Notes under the pieces: generated by a model | The model's database searches: none | Told to the model about the DNA's origin: nothing | What the model saw: only the letters and a program-made list of their open reading frames with translations | Shown here: piece after piece, positions 8,546 to 16,603 of the stretch | How the letters are laid out: each line of letters begins with the position of its first letter | Numbering within the stretch: the first letter of the stretch is position 1 | Source of the DNA: Sulfurovum riftiae | GTDB taxonomy: Bacteria > Campylobacterota > Campylobacteria > Campylobacterales > Sulfurovaceae | Length of the DNA stretch: 64,000 nt | Assembly: GCF_001595645.1 (NCBI RefSeq) | Contig: NZ_LNKT01000056.1 | Coordinates: forward strand, 117,276-181,275 | Direction: 5' to 3' | Position numbers and translations under genes: made by a program

Positions 8546-8584
8546 GAAATATTCAAAACAAAATTTAAAATACAAAAGGAACCT

Positions 8585-9118
8585 GTGGTGGTAAAAAGAA
8601 AAAAGCTGAATCAAGACCTGACATTGATTTTTACCCCGCATTTTCCCTATAATACAAACTCGAATTCCCGTATGAGATACAGGGCGCTTCTTGGGATCGG
8701 CGGGAATGTAGGTGATGTACTCCGGCGTTTCGAGCATCTTTTCTGGTATCTGAAAGCATCCAGATACGTTCATCTGCTGGAGAGTTCACCGATATTGGAG
8801 AATCCTCCGTTCGGTTTTCTCGAACAGAATGATTTTCTGAATGCGGTCATGCTCATAGAGACCGACCTGACACCGAAGCAGTTGCTGCGGTATGTTCTGA
8901 GAACAGAAAAAAGGTTCGGACGAAAACGTCTCTTTAAAGACGGTCCGAGAACACTGGATATCGACCTGATATTCTATGAGGATATCACGATGGAGAGTCG
9001 CGAACTGACGCTTCCGCATCCGGCATGGATGCAAAGGAGTTCGGTGCTGATCCCGCTGTCGCATATGTCCCGTCAGAGATGTACTTTGAATGAAAGTAAA
9101 AAAACAAAGGTAAGATAA
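8585..9118 (+). CDS. folK: 2-amino-4-hydroxy-6-hydroxymethyldihydropteridine pyrophosphokinase
   Basis: Transfers pyrophosphate from ATP to hydroxymethyl-dihydropterin in folate synthesis. The core domain begins at about residue 30 (RALLGIGGNVGD); the signature GPRTLDIDLIFYED is intact. The GTG at 8585, after AAGGAACCT, gives 177 residues with a 29-residue basic/aromatic extension (DLTLIFTPHFPY), a type of extension I recall from Campylobacterota FolK; the ATG at 8672 is the alternative. The stop overlaps the flhF ATG by one base, and folK-flhF adjacency is itself typical of this phylum. Confidence 0.92.
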   Translation: MVVKRKKLNQDLTLIFTPHFPYNTNSNSRMRYRALLGIGGNVGDVLRRFEHLFWYLKASRYVHLLESSPILENPPFGFLEQNDFLNAVMLIETDLTPKQLLRYVLRTEKRFGRKRLFKDGPRTLDIDLIFYEDITMESRELTLPHPAWMQRSSVLIPLSHMSRQRCTLNESKKTKVR

Positions 9119-10203
9119 TGATCAACGAAACATTTGTAGCTTCAGATCCGAAAAGTGCTTATGAACAGGCAGTTGAAAAGTACGGTACCGATATCAAGAT
9201 CGTCTCTGCCAAACAGGTGAAGTACAACGATGACGAGCTGCGCAGTGAAGTGGTCATTGCTGTTCCCAAAGCACTGTTCATGGAGAGATCGTTCGGTGCC
9301 CAGGCACTTCTGCCGGAAGTGAACGGAGAAGAGGAAGGGCTCCTTAATGAGATAGGCGATCTCAAGACACAGCTTGACGAGATGCGTGACGGACTGTTGC
9401 AGCAGGGAAGGTTCGGGGCAGTGGCGGACGATGTTAAAAAACGTTTCATGAAAAAAGGGATCGCAGAACGCTGGCTGGACAGCATTCTCATTCCGCTCAT
9501 CGGCACACCGGTGATGGAAGATGCACAGCTGCTTGTCTCCTATCTTCTTGAAGAGATCGATGAAACGCTGAAGATCAAAGAAGAAGATATGGAAAGTTCA
9601 AAGATCATGATGCTTGTCGGCCCTACCGGTGTGGGAAAGACCACTACGATCGCCAAACTGGCGGCACGCTATGCCTATCTGCTTGACAGACCCTACAGGG
9701 TCGCACTCATCAACCTGGATAGTTACAAGGTCGGTGCCATAGAACAGTTGGCACATTATGCGGACATTATGCAGATCGAACACTACTCCATCGCTTCGGC
9801 CGAAGCGTTCCAGGAGAAGATCGAAGACCTGGCATCCTATGATGTCATACTGGTCGATACTGCGGGCATGTCCCCCTACGATACACAGAAATTCATCAAG
9901 ACCGTAGAGTTCGTGACTACGGAGATACCCAAAAAGATCGAAGTGGCACTGGTACTGGCGGCGACGGTCAAGTATGAAGATATGGAAGACATTCATGAGA
10001 ACTTCTCCTTTTTGAACCTTGATTCAGTCATCATTTCCAAGTTCGACGAGACGAAACATTTCGGTACACTGATGAACTTCATGCTGCTCTATGACCTGCC
10101 GATGAGCTACTTCTCTACAGGACAGGAAGTACCTGACGATCTGCTTGTGGCCAGCAAAGAGTACCTGCTTGAACAGTTCATCGGTGATGTGCATGAAGGC
10201 TGA
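9118..10203 (+). CDS. flhF: FlhF-like SRP-type GTPase
   Basis: A 361-residue GTPase of the SRP/FtsY/FlhF group, normally placing and numbering polar flagella. The N-terminal segment (FVASDPKSAYEQAVEKYG) matches the FlhF-specific domain; a variable B region follows (about 70-150). The G domain has P-loop GPTGVGKTTT at about 168-177, INLDSYKVGAIEQL, the DTAG motif (ILVDTAGMSPYD) and SKFDETKHFG for guanine recognition. All motifs are intact. Beyond the next small gene no flagellar genes occur in this window, and described Sulfurovum strains are non-motile (my recollection), so its present role is uncertain. Confidence 0.88.
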   Translation: MINETFVASDPKSAYEQAVEKYGTDIKIVSAKQVKYNDDELRSEVVIAVPKALFMERSFGAQALLPEVNGEEEGLLNEIGDLKTQLDEMRDGLLQQGRFGAVADDVKKRFMKKGIAERWLDSILIPLIGTPVMEDAQLLVSYLLEEIDETLKIKEEDMESSKIMMLVGPTGVGKTTTIAKLAARYAYLLDRPYRVALINLDSYKVGAIEQLAHYADIMQIEHYSIASAEAFQEKIEDLASYDVILVDTAGMSPYDTQKFIKTVEFVTTEIPKKIEVALVLAATVKYEDMEDIHENFSFLNLDSVIISKFDETKHFGTLMNFMLLYDLPMSYFSTGQEVPDDLLVASKEYLLEQFIGDVHEG

Positions 10204-10669
10204 GAATCAGGCACTCAGACTGGAGAGACTGATGCAGAAGCATCAGTGCCATCCGGAATATGAAGTCTGTTTTCCCCCTGTCTCGGTCAAGAAGAGCGCT
10301 TTGAAAAAGCTGACTGCAGGCGACCTTCTTCTTTTGGGGCTGGAGCATATGGAACTGCAGCTCCTCTCCAAAGAGGACGGCTGTGCCAAAGCGGTCCTCT
10401 CCTCGTATGACAAGGGGATGACCATTCGGATTACGGAGCATCTAAAAAGCCCCGTAAAACATGTTGATAGTAAAAAATATAAAAACCTGCTAATTTCTCT
10501 GGGAAAACTCAACAGCAGGGTACTGGAGATAGGCCATACGGTAGAGACAATGCAGATAGATCCCGAAAAGGTGCTGCTTTATGCAGAAGAGAAACTGCTC
10601 GCTAAAGGCAGGCTTGTTACGGTCGATGATGAGATCGCCGTAGAGATAAAAGAGGTAAAAGAGATATGA
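10193..10669 (+). CDS. Small protein with SpoA (FliN/FliM C-terminal)-like halves, putative
   Basis: A 158-residue cytoplasmic protein, start at 10193 inside the end of flhF (11-base overlap), stop overlapping mnmA. Not firmly recognised. The C-terminal end, [28 protein letters not shown] split as [18 protein letters not shown], follows the pattern of the FliN/FliM SpoA domain (NGKLIARGEVVVVDENFGVRIT). The N-terminal half ([20 protein letters not shown], then KGMTIRIT) also looks like a degenerate SpoA unit. In motile Campylobacterota fliM and fliY lie in the flhF operon, which supports the guess. It may be a relic of that operon or an adapted partner of FlhF. Confidence 0.5.
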   Translation: MKAENQALRLERLMQKHQCHPEYEVCFPPVSVKKSALKKLTAGDLLLLGLEHMELQLLSKEDGCAKAVLSSYDKGMTIRITEHLKSPVKHVDSKKYKNLLISLGKLNSRVLEIGHTVETMQIDPEKVLLYAEEKLLAKGRLVTVDDEIAVEIKEVKEI

Positions 10670-11688
10670 GTAAAGGGAAAGTACTGGTAGGTATGAGCGG
10701 CGGGGTTGATTCCACCGTGACAGCGATCCTGCTGCAAAAAGAGGGCTACGAGATTGAGGGGGTCTATATGAAGCTGCACCACAAGCCTGGCTACCATGAA
10801 GAGAACTATGCCAAGGCGCAACGTGTAGGAGAGTATCTCGGGATCAAGGTGAACTTCTACGATCTCAGCGAAGCCTTCAACAAGGAAGTCTACGAGTATT
10901 TTGTGGAGAGTTACAAAGAGGGGCTTACGCCAAATCCCTGTGTCATGTGCAACCGTACCATCAAATTCGGAAAGATGGTAGAGTTCGCTGACACTGTAGG
11001 GGCGGAATATGTTGCGACAGGTCATTATCTTAAATGTGACGGTGAATTCATTTATGCCGCAGACGACCTCAATAAAGACCAGAGCTATTTTCTCTGTGAA
11101 GTAAAAAAAGAGGTATTGCCCAGACTGCTTTTCCCCCTTGGCAGCTGGCAGAAAGACGATGTCAAAGCCTTTGCCTCCGACATCGAAGTGCTCAATGATC
11201 TTGCCACACAGAAAGAGAGTTCGGAGATCTGTTTCGTGGAGAACAGTTACGACGAGGTCCTTGCCAAGCATATGGATATCGATATTCCGGGTGAAACGGT
11301 CGATACAGAAGGCAATGTGGTAGGCACGCACAAAGGATATATGCATTACACTATCGGAAAGCGGAGAGGCTTCTTCGTCAACGGTGCGCACGACCCGCAT
11401 TTTGTACTGGCCATCAAACCCGAAGAGAACCAGATCGTCGTAGGGACACGTGAAAAACTCGAAGAGAATGCCTTTGAGGTCAAGCAGATCAATCTCTTTG
11501 AAGACCTCACGGAGTTTGACTGCGACGTAAAAGTACGCTACCGAACCAAAGCAGTACCCTGCCATGTCAAGATAGAAGGTGACAGAGCGACCGTAGAGCT
11601 GCAGGAACCGGTGTTCGGCCTTGCCAAAGGGCAGATCGCCGCATTTTACAATGGTGACAGACTGCTCGGCGGCGGGGTGATCTGCTAA
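10666..11688 (+). CDS. mnmA: tRNA-specific 2-thiouridylase MnmA
   Basis: Installs the 2-thio group on U34 of Lys, Glu and Gln tRNAs. 340 residues. Seen: PP-loop [12 protein letters not shown] at about 9-20, the catalytic Cys92 in [13 protein letters not shown], and the second catalytic cysteine in SSEICFVEN that forms the persulfide pair. [10 protein letters not shown] and the C-terminal beta-barrel complete the usual length. The start overlaps the preceding gene (ATGA), so it is read in the folK-flhF operon. The sulfur-delivering desulfurase and relay are not in the window. Confidence 0.97.
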   Translation: MSKGKVLVGMSGGVDSTVTAILLQKEGYEIEGVYMKLHHKPGYHEENYAKAQRVGEYLGIKVNFYDLSEAFNKEVYEYFVESYKEGLTPNPCVMCNRTIKFGKMVEFADTVGAEYVATGHYLKCDGEFIYAADDLNKDQSYFLCEVKKEVLPRLLFPLGSWQKDDVKAFASDIEVLNDLATQKESSEICFVENSYDEVLAKHMDIDIPGETVDTEGNVVGTHKGYMHYTIGKRRGFFVNGAHDPHFVLAIKPEENQIVVGTREKLEENAFEVKQINLFEDLTEFDCDVKVRYRTKAVPCHVKIEGDRATVELQEPVFGLAKGQIAAFYNGDRLLGGGVIC

Positions 11689-11724
11689 ATTTTTTGTCAT
11701 TTTAAAACGATCCGGCAAATATGT

Positions 11725-11730
11725 TATAAT
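11725..11730 (+). promoter_or_regulatory. Extended -10 promoter of mntA-hepT
   Basis: TGTTATAAT (TGn plus consensus TATAAT) lies 26 bases before the mntA GTG, in the gap after mnmA. No clear -35 box was found, which is tolerable for extended -10 promoters. An AAGGAGA ribosome site follows at about 11747-11753. Confidence 0.6.
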
Positions 11731-11756
11731 CTTTAGAAAGAGTGTAAGGAGATAGT

Positions 11757-12176
11757 GTGAAGTCAATGATCAAAAATGCATTACAGGCTTATGATTTTAT
11801 TGATTTTGCATTGTTGTTCGGCTCTTATGCAAACGAAACGCAGAATGATATGAGCGATGTAGATATTGGCATTTATGTAGATCGCCCGATCGATCTGTTT
11901 GAACAGGGTGCCCTCATATCCGAACTTGAGGATGTGCTCGAAAAGAAGGTTGACCTTCTTGTGCTGAACGATCTCTATAAAGAAAACCCTAAAATGGCTT
12001 TCAATATCGTGGACAATCATACGTTGCTCTTCTGTCATACCACCGAGAACTATCTGATGTTCAAAACATATACCTATAAATACTATTTCGATCAAAAGCC
12101 CATGTTCGATATGTTCGATCAAGCCTTGCGTGAAAGGATAGAGAGTGGAACTTACGGAAAAACTCAAACATCTTGA
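11757..12176 (+). CDS. mntA: MntA-type minimal nucleotidyltransferase (antitoxin)
   Basis: A 139-residue cytoplasmic nucleotidyltransferase. The GSX10DXD catalytic motif is present: Gly22-Ser23 in FGSYANETQ, then Asp34 and Asp36 in SDVDIGI, with a third acidic residue in KKVDLLVL. In the known MntA/HepT systems MntA adds AMP units to a tyrosine of HepT and so silences it. The following gene is a HepT with the matching RX4HXY motif and overlaps this one by 32 bases. The GTG start at 11757 is favoured by AAGGAGA before it; an ATG three codons later is possible. Confidence 0.88.
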   Translation: MKSMIKNALQAYDFIDFALLFGSYANETQNDMSDVDIGIYVDRPIDLFEQGALISELEDVLEKKVDLLVLNDLYKENPKMAFNIVDNHTLLFCHTTENYLMFKTYTYKYYFDQKPMFDMFDQALRERIESGTYGKTQTS

Positions 12177-12546
12177 GGAAAATATCAATATATTGCGCCA
12201 GATCAAACAGTCGGTAACGCTGGATGAGCTGAAAGTGAACAAGCGATATGAATGGGAAGTCAGGTACGGTCTTCTCGAGTCAATACAGGTTGTTATAGAC
12301 ATCGCCTGCAAGCTCTCCTCCCAATACAATCTTGGTAACCCAAAAAACTACAAAGCCTGTGTCAAACTGCTGCAGGAGCATGGTTACCTAAGTAATACCG
12401 TTGCAGAAAATGTTATAGGAATGGTAGGGTTACGCAACCTGCTTGTGCATGAATATATAGAAATAGATGAAGAAAAACTTTATCATTTTCTAGACCGACT
12501 GGATGACTTCATCTCCTTTGCACTTGAAATGAAAGACCATCTATGA
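12145..12546 (+). CDS. hepT: HepT-like ribonuclease toxin
   Basis: A 133-residue all-helical HEPN protein. The RX4HXY active-site motif reads RNLLVHEY (Arg97, His102, Tyr104), as in HepT toxins that cut RNA; Tyr104 is the residue adenylylated by MntA in the studied systems. The start is the GTG at 12145 inside mntA, giving MELTEKLKHLEE; this overlap keeps toxin and antitoxin translation linked. All key residues are intact, so the pair is probably active. It stands between housekeeping genes with no other mobile signs. Confidence 0.88.
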   Translation: MELTEKLKHLEENINILRQIKQSVTLDELKVNKRYEWEVRYGLLESIQVVIDIACKLSSQYNLGNPKNYKACVKLLQEHGYLSNTVAENVIGMVGLRNLLVHEYIEIDEEKLYHFLDRLDDFISFALEMKDHL

Positions 12547-12594
12547 TCATGAATGGGTCAATTCAGATAGGTCTTCAACTCTTTATATAATTTG

Positions 12595-13158
12595 TTACTT
12601 CTTGTTGGCAAGATCCGCATCATGCTCATGGGAAGGAGTGAACTTGAAGAGTTTGTTTTCACGTTCTTTGCGTTTAATGTCTTTTTCCGACTTCTCTTTT
12701 CTGACAGAGGCTATCCACAAGCGGTTGACGAGCAGATAGACGAGTGAAGAGACAACGATGGAGTAGAAAGAGGTTCCCACATAGAGCGGCACGACGATAT
12801 CGTCCCAGTGGTGGCTGAACCAGTCCATGGTGAGTTCCACATCTTCAATGCCCTCCCGGCCAAGAAAGAAGTTCCCTGTAAGGTATTCCATATAGTACAT
12901 CGGCGGCATGGTAATGGGGTTGCTGAGCCAGACCATCGAGATGGCGATGGGTACGTTGAAACGGAAAAGAGGGGTAGTGAAAAGAACAGCCATCATCTGC
13001 ATGGGCATCGGTATGAAGCCCCAGAAAAGGCCGACAAAGATACCCCTGCTGACACTTTTCCTGTTGATGCTCAAATACTCTCTTGGAAGATTGTATTTTT
13101 CTATAAAGGCATCAAGTTTGGCACTTAATTGTTTTTTCTTAAACGTTCTTCTTATCAT
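12595..13158 (-). CDS. DUF2062 membrane protein
   Basis: A 187-residue inner-membrane protein of the DUF2062 family. The signature SRGIFVGLFWGFIPMPMQMM, with its GxxxGxxPxxxxQ pattern, and WLSNPITMPPMYY are clear. Three or four membrane segments (about 50-75, 80-98 and 135-160) are followed by a basic tail rich in Lys/Arg/Glu. Function unknown; members often sit beside lipid or glycosyl transfer genes, but not here. I chose the ATG at 13158; an in-frame TTG at 13179 would add seven residues. Neither has a good ribosome site. Confidence 0.82.
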   Translation of the reverse strand: MIRRTFKKKQLSAKLDAFIEKYNLPREYLSINRKSVSRGIFVGLFWGFIPMPMQMMAVLFTTPLFRFNVPIAISMVWLSNPITMPPMYYMEYLTGNFFLGREGIEDVELTMDWFSHHWDDIVVPLYVGTSFYSIVVSSLVYLLVNRLWIASVRKEKSEKDIKRKERENKLFKFTPSHEHDADLANKK

Positions 13159-13296
13159 GGAAAGTATTATCCAGCTCAATAATTTACATAAGTGTAGTAC
13201 CGTAGAGCTTTAAATCACCTTTTGGGTGCTTTGAAGTGCCTTTTTATCAACTTTTGTGTAAAATACGCGTACTAATCTCCACACTAAGGTACATTT

Positions 13297-14232
13297 ATGA
13301 GCGGATATATGATATTTTCCGGAACATCGAACCCTGAACTCTCACAAGAGATAGCCACCTACCTTGAAATGCCTCTTTCCCAGGCAAAGATCAACCGTTT
13401 TTCCGACGGTGAGATCAACGTTCAGATCGCAGAGAGTGTCCGTGGAAAAGATGTATTCATCGTTCAGCCGACCTCTGCGCCTGCCAATGCCAACCTGATG
13501 GAGCTGCTCATTATGACGGATGCACTCAAACGTTCTTCTGCGAAGTCTATTACGGCGGTCGTACCGTACTACGGGTATGCAAGACAGGACAGGAAAGCGG
13601 CACCGAGAGTACCGATCTCTGCAAAACTGGTCGCCAACCTTATGGAGACAGCGGGGATCACAAGAATGGTAACGGTAGACCTGCACGCATCACAGATACA
13701 GGGTTTCTTCGATATTCCGGTCGACAACCTTTATGGAGCGATCCTCTTCATGGATTACATCAAGGCCAAGAACTTTGCTAATCCTATCATCGCTTCTCCG
13801 GATATCGGCGGTGTGGCAAGAGCAAGATATTTTGCCAACAGACTGGGGCTCGATATGGTCATCGTCGACAAGCGACGTGAAAAAGCCAACGAGAGTGAAG
13901 TGATGAACATCATCGGTGATGTGGAAGGTAAAGATGTCATTCTCATCGATGATATGATCGATACGGCAGGCACCATGGTCAAAGCCGCTGCTGCACTGAA
14001 GAAGCTCGGTGCGACATCGGTGATGGCGTGTTGTACGCACCCTGTACTCTCCGGCCCTGCCTATGACCGCATAGAAGAGGGTGAACTTGACGAACTGGTC
14101 GTTGCCAATACCATTCCGATGACCAAACCCTCTCCGAAGATCAAAATGCTCTCTACCGCTTCCATGCTGGGAGAGGTGATCAGAAGAGTACACAACAATG
14201 AGAGTGTCAATTCGCTCTTCGAGACGAACTAA
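13297..14232 (+). CDS. prs: Ribose-phosphate pyrophosphokinase
   Basis: Makes PRPP from ribose 5-phosphate and ATP, feeding nucleotide, histidine and tryptophan synthesis. 311 residues, the usual bacterial class I length. Seen: SFSDGEI-type RFSDGEINVQI, the regulatory flexible loop, YYGYARQDRKAAPR, the PRPP/ATP region VTVDLHASQIQGFFD, and the PRPP-binding loop LIDDMIDTAGTM. Nothing is missing. It is separated from lepA by a composite repeat. Confidence 0.97.
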   Translation: MSGYMIFSGTSNPELSQEIATYLEMPLSQAKINRFSDGEINVQIAESVRGKDVFIVQPTSAPANANLMELLIMTDALKRSSAKSITAVVPYYGYARQDRKAAPRVPISAKLVANLMETAGITRMVTVDLHASQIQGFFDIPVDNLYGAILFMDYIKAKNFANPIIASPDIGGVARARYFANRLGLDMVIVDKRREKANESEVMNIIGDVEGKDVILIDDMIDTAGTMVKAAAALKKLGATSVMACCTHPVLSGPAYDRIEEGELDELVVANTIPMTKPSPKIKMLSTASMLGEVIRRVHNNESVNSLFETN

Positions 14233-14235
14233 GAG

Positions 14236-14325
14236 AATTAAAAATTAACAAGTAAAAGTTAAAAATGAAGGCAGGCGGTGCAGCAGCTCCGCTTGTATTA
14301 TAGGTGTAGGGTCGGTTTACCGACC
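14236..14325. repeat. Composite repeat between prs and lepA
   Basis: Three parts in order: an AT-rich string with ATTAAAAATTAACAAGTAAA and similar units (14236-14270), a GC-rich inverted pair (GCGG/CCGC around 14276-14292), and a GTAGGGT palindrome (14305-14325) with stem GGTCGG/CCGACC. The last unit is nearly identical to 7242-7262. It ends only 14 bases before the lepA GTG, so its hairpin abuts the ribosome site AAAGGAAAA. Confidence 0.7.
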
Positions 14326-14339
14326 GGCAAAGGAAAACA

Positions 14340-16151
14340 GTGTCAAAAAAAGTACCACAGAAGAATATTCGTAACTTCTCCATTATCGCTCATATCGACC
14401 ATGGGAAGTCCACGCTGGCTGACCGTATCATTCAGGAGTGCGGTGCAGTTACCGACAGACAGATGTCTGCACAGGTGATGGACACGATGGATATCGAGAA
14501 GGAACGCGGTATAACCATCAAAGCGCAGTCGGTACGTTTGGACTATGTCAAGGACGGAGAGCATTATATTCTCAATCTCATTGACACTCCGGGCCACGTG
14601 GACTTCTCCTATGAGGTGAGCCGTTCGCTTGCCTCCTGTGAAGGAGCACTGCTGATCGTCGATGCGGCGCAGGGTGTGGAAGCACAGACCATTGCTAATG
14701 TCTACATTGCCATTGAGAATGATCTGGAGTTATTGCCGGTGGTCAACAAGATAGACCTGCCTGCCGCAGACCCGGACAGGGTACTGAGTGAACTGGAAGA
14801 GGCCATCGGTATCGATGCTACGGAACATGCACTCGTCTCTGCAAAGACAGGAGAGGGTGTCAAAGAGCTTATCGATATGGTCGTTGAGCGTATTCCCGCA
14901 CCGGCAGGTAATGAGGAAGCACCTCTCAAGGCACTCATCTACGACAGCTGGTTCGACAATTACCTGGGTGCACTGGCGTTGATACGTGTCTTTGAAGGGA
15001 CGCTCCGAAAGGGGCAGAAGATCAAGATCATGGGAACCAAAGAGGAGCATCAGGTTCTGGACATGATGTACCCCAATCCCATCAAGCCCATCAAGACCGA
15101 TGTCATCAATACCGGTGAGGTCGGCATCGTGGTCACGGGTCTGAAGACGGTTGAGGCACTGCAGGTTGGAGATACCATTACCGATGCCAAGAATCCGACA
15201 GCAGAAGCTATAGGCGGGTTTGATCCTGCCAAGCCGTTTGTCTTTGCAGGAATTTATCCGATCGAAACAGACAAGTTCGAAGACCTGCGTGATGCACTGA
15301 ATAAACTCAAACTCAATGACTCCTCACTGAGCTTCGAACCGGAAAGTTCCATGGCACTTGGTTCGGGTTTCAGAACCGGTTTCCTCGGTATGCTGCACAT
15401 GGAGGTGGTCAAGGAGCGTCTTGAGAGAGAGTTCAATCTTGAACTGATCGCTACAGCACCGACCGTGGTCTACCGTGTCAAGAAGACGGACGGGGAAGAG
15501 GTTGAGATACAGAACCCTTCCGAACTGCCTGAACCGCAAAAGATCGATACGATCTACGAGCCTTATGTCAAAGCGACCATCCTGACACCGCAGGAGTATG
15601 TGGGCAACCTTATCAAGCTGCTCAATGACCGTCGGGGTATTCAGATCAAGATGGATTACCTCAATGAGACGCGTGTTCTGATGGAGTATGATATTCCTAT
15701 GAACGAGATCGTCATGGACTTCTACGACAAACTCAAGTCCATTACCAAAGGGTATGCGAGTTTCGACTATGAGCCCATTGGTTTCAGAGAAGGGAAACTT
15801 GTCAAGCTCGACATACGTGTGGCAGGCGAAGTGGTCGATTCACTCTCCATCATTGTGCCGGAAGAGAAGGCGCGTACAAGAGGGCTTGCCTTTGTGGCAC
15901 AGCTCAAGGAACTCATTCCGAGACAGCTCTTCGAAGTGGCGATACAGGCGAGTATCGGTAACAATGTCATTGCACGATCCAACGTCAAATCGATGGGTAA
16001 GAACGTTACGGCAAAATGTTACGGCGGGGACATTACCCGTAAGCGTAAACTGCTCGAGAAGCAGAAAGCCGGTAAGAAACGTATGAAGGCCATCGGTAAG
16101 GTGCAGGTACCGCAGGAGGCCTTTATGGCTGTCCTGAAGTTGGACAGCTGA
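14340..16151 (+). CDS. lepA: Elongation factor 4 (LepA)
   Basis: A 603-residue ribosome-bound GTPase that can back-translocate the ribosome. Seen: G1 [15 protein letters not shown]2 region [11 protein letters not shown]3 DTPGHVDF, G4 NKIDLP, G5 SAKTGEG; the LepA-specific C-terminal domain ends with [19 protein letters not shown]. The GTG start at 14340 gives [15 protein letters not shown], the normal N-terminus. The upstream repeat sits against its ribosome site and may affect initiation. The stop shares one base with the start of the next gene. Confidence 0.97.
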   Translation: MSKKVPQKNIRNFSIIAHIDHGKSTLADRIIQECGAVTDRQMSAQVMDTMDIEKERGITIKAQSVRLDYVKDGEHYILNLIDTPGHVDFSYEVSRSLASCEGALLIVDAAQGVEAQTIANVYIAIENDLELLPVVNKIDLPAADPDRVLSELEEAIGIDATEHALVSAKTGEGVKELIDMVVERIPAPAGNEEAPLKALIYDSWFDNYLGALALIRVFEGTLRKGQKIKIMGTKEEHQVLDMMYPNPIKPIKTDVINTGEVGIVVTGLKTVEALQVGDTITDAKNPTAEAIGGFDPAKPFVFAGIYPIETDKFEDLRDALNKLKLNDSSLSFEPESSMALGSGFRTGFLGMLHMEVVKERLEREFNLELIATAPTVVYRVKKTDGEEVEIQNPSELPEPQKIDTIYEPYVKATILTPQEYVGNLIKLLNDRRGIQIKMDYLNETRVLMEYDIPMNEIVMDFYDKLKSITKGYASFDYEPIGFREGKLVKLDIRVAGEVVDSLSIIVPEEKARTRGLAFVAQLKELIPRQLFEVAIQASIGNNVIARSNVKSMGKNVTAKCYGGDITRKRKLLEKQKAGKKRMKAIGKVQVPQEAFMAVLKLDS

Positions 16152-16603
16152 TGGGAATGGGCTGGGCAATACATATTCACCTGATCGCTGCGATCGCCTG
16201 GATAGGCGGGTCCATCTTCATGTTCGCACTGGGTGTGAGCATGCGGGACAAAAAAGCGCAAAAAGCGGTTTATCCGCATATCGGTCCTATATTTGGTTAT
16301 TTCGAAGTTGTCGCGTTGATGTTCCTTTTGGGGACAGGCTCCTACATGATCACCGATTATGGATTGATCGAACTTCTTTTTACCGATTATCATTCTGATG
16401 TGGTGGATGCTTTGCGTACCAAACTCTGGATCGTCCTGGTGCTCTTGATAGTAACGGTCATCCATTTCGTCATTGCACTCAAGACCAACAACAAGGAGCG
16501 AACACCGCTGCAGCACTTTGTCTCTCGGGCTTCCTCCATGCTGATCTTCTTCCTGAACCTTTTCGTACTTCACTACGCGATGGTGATCAGGGATATCCTC
16601 TAA
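16151..16603 (+). CDS. CopD-like integral membrane protein
   Basis: A 150-residue inner-membrane protein with four membrane segments (about 5-25, 48-68, 97-118, 128-148). The N-terminal HIHLIAAIAWIGGSIF is the hallmark of the CopD / DUF2269-like group, whose histidines can hold haem or metal; a second histidine occurs in the third segment (VIHFVIAL) and a third in the fourth (VLHYAMV). It starts on the last base of lepA, so it is probably co-translated with it. It ends 4 bases inside the convergent HD-GYP gene. Substrate and role are unknown. Confidence 0.7.
   Translation: MGMGWAIHIHLIAAIAWIGGSIFMFALGVSMRDKKAQKAVYPHIGPIFGYFEVVALMFLLGTGSYMITDYGLIELLFTDYHSDVVDALRTKLWIVLVLLIVTVIHFVIALKTNNKERTPLQHFVSRASSMLIFFLNLFVLHYAMVIRDIL

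Noticed and set aside
10579..11766. 395-codon minus frame opposite mnmA
   Set aside because: Shadow of the mnmA reading frame; composition follows the opposite strand and it has no recognisable motif.
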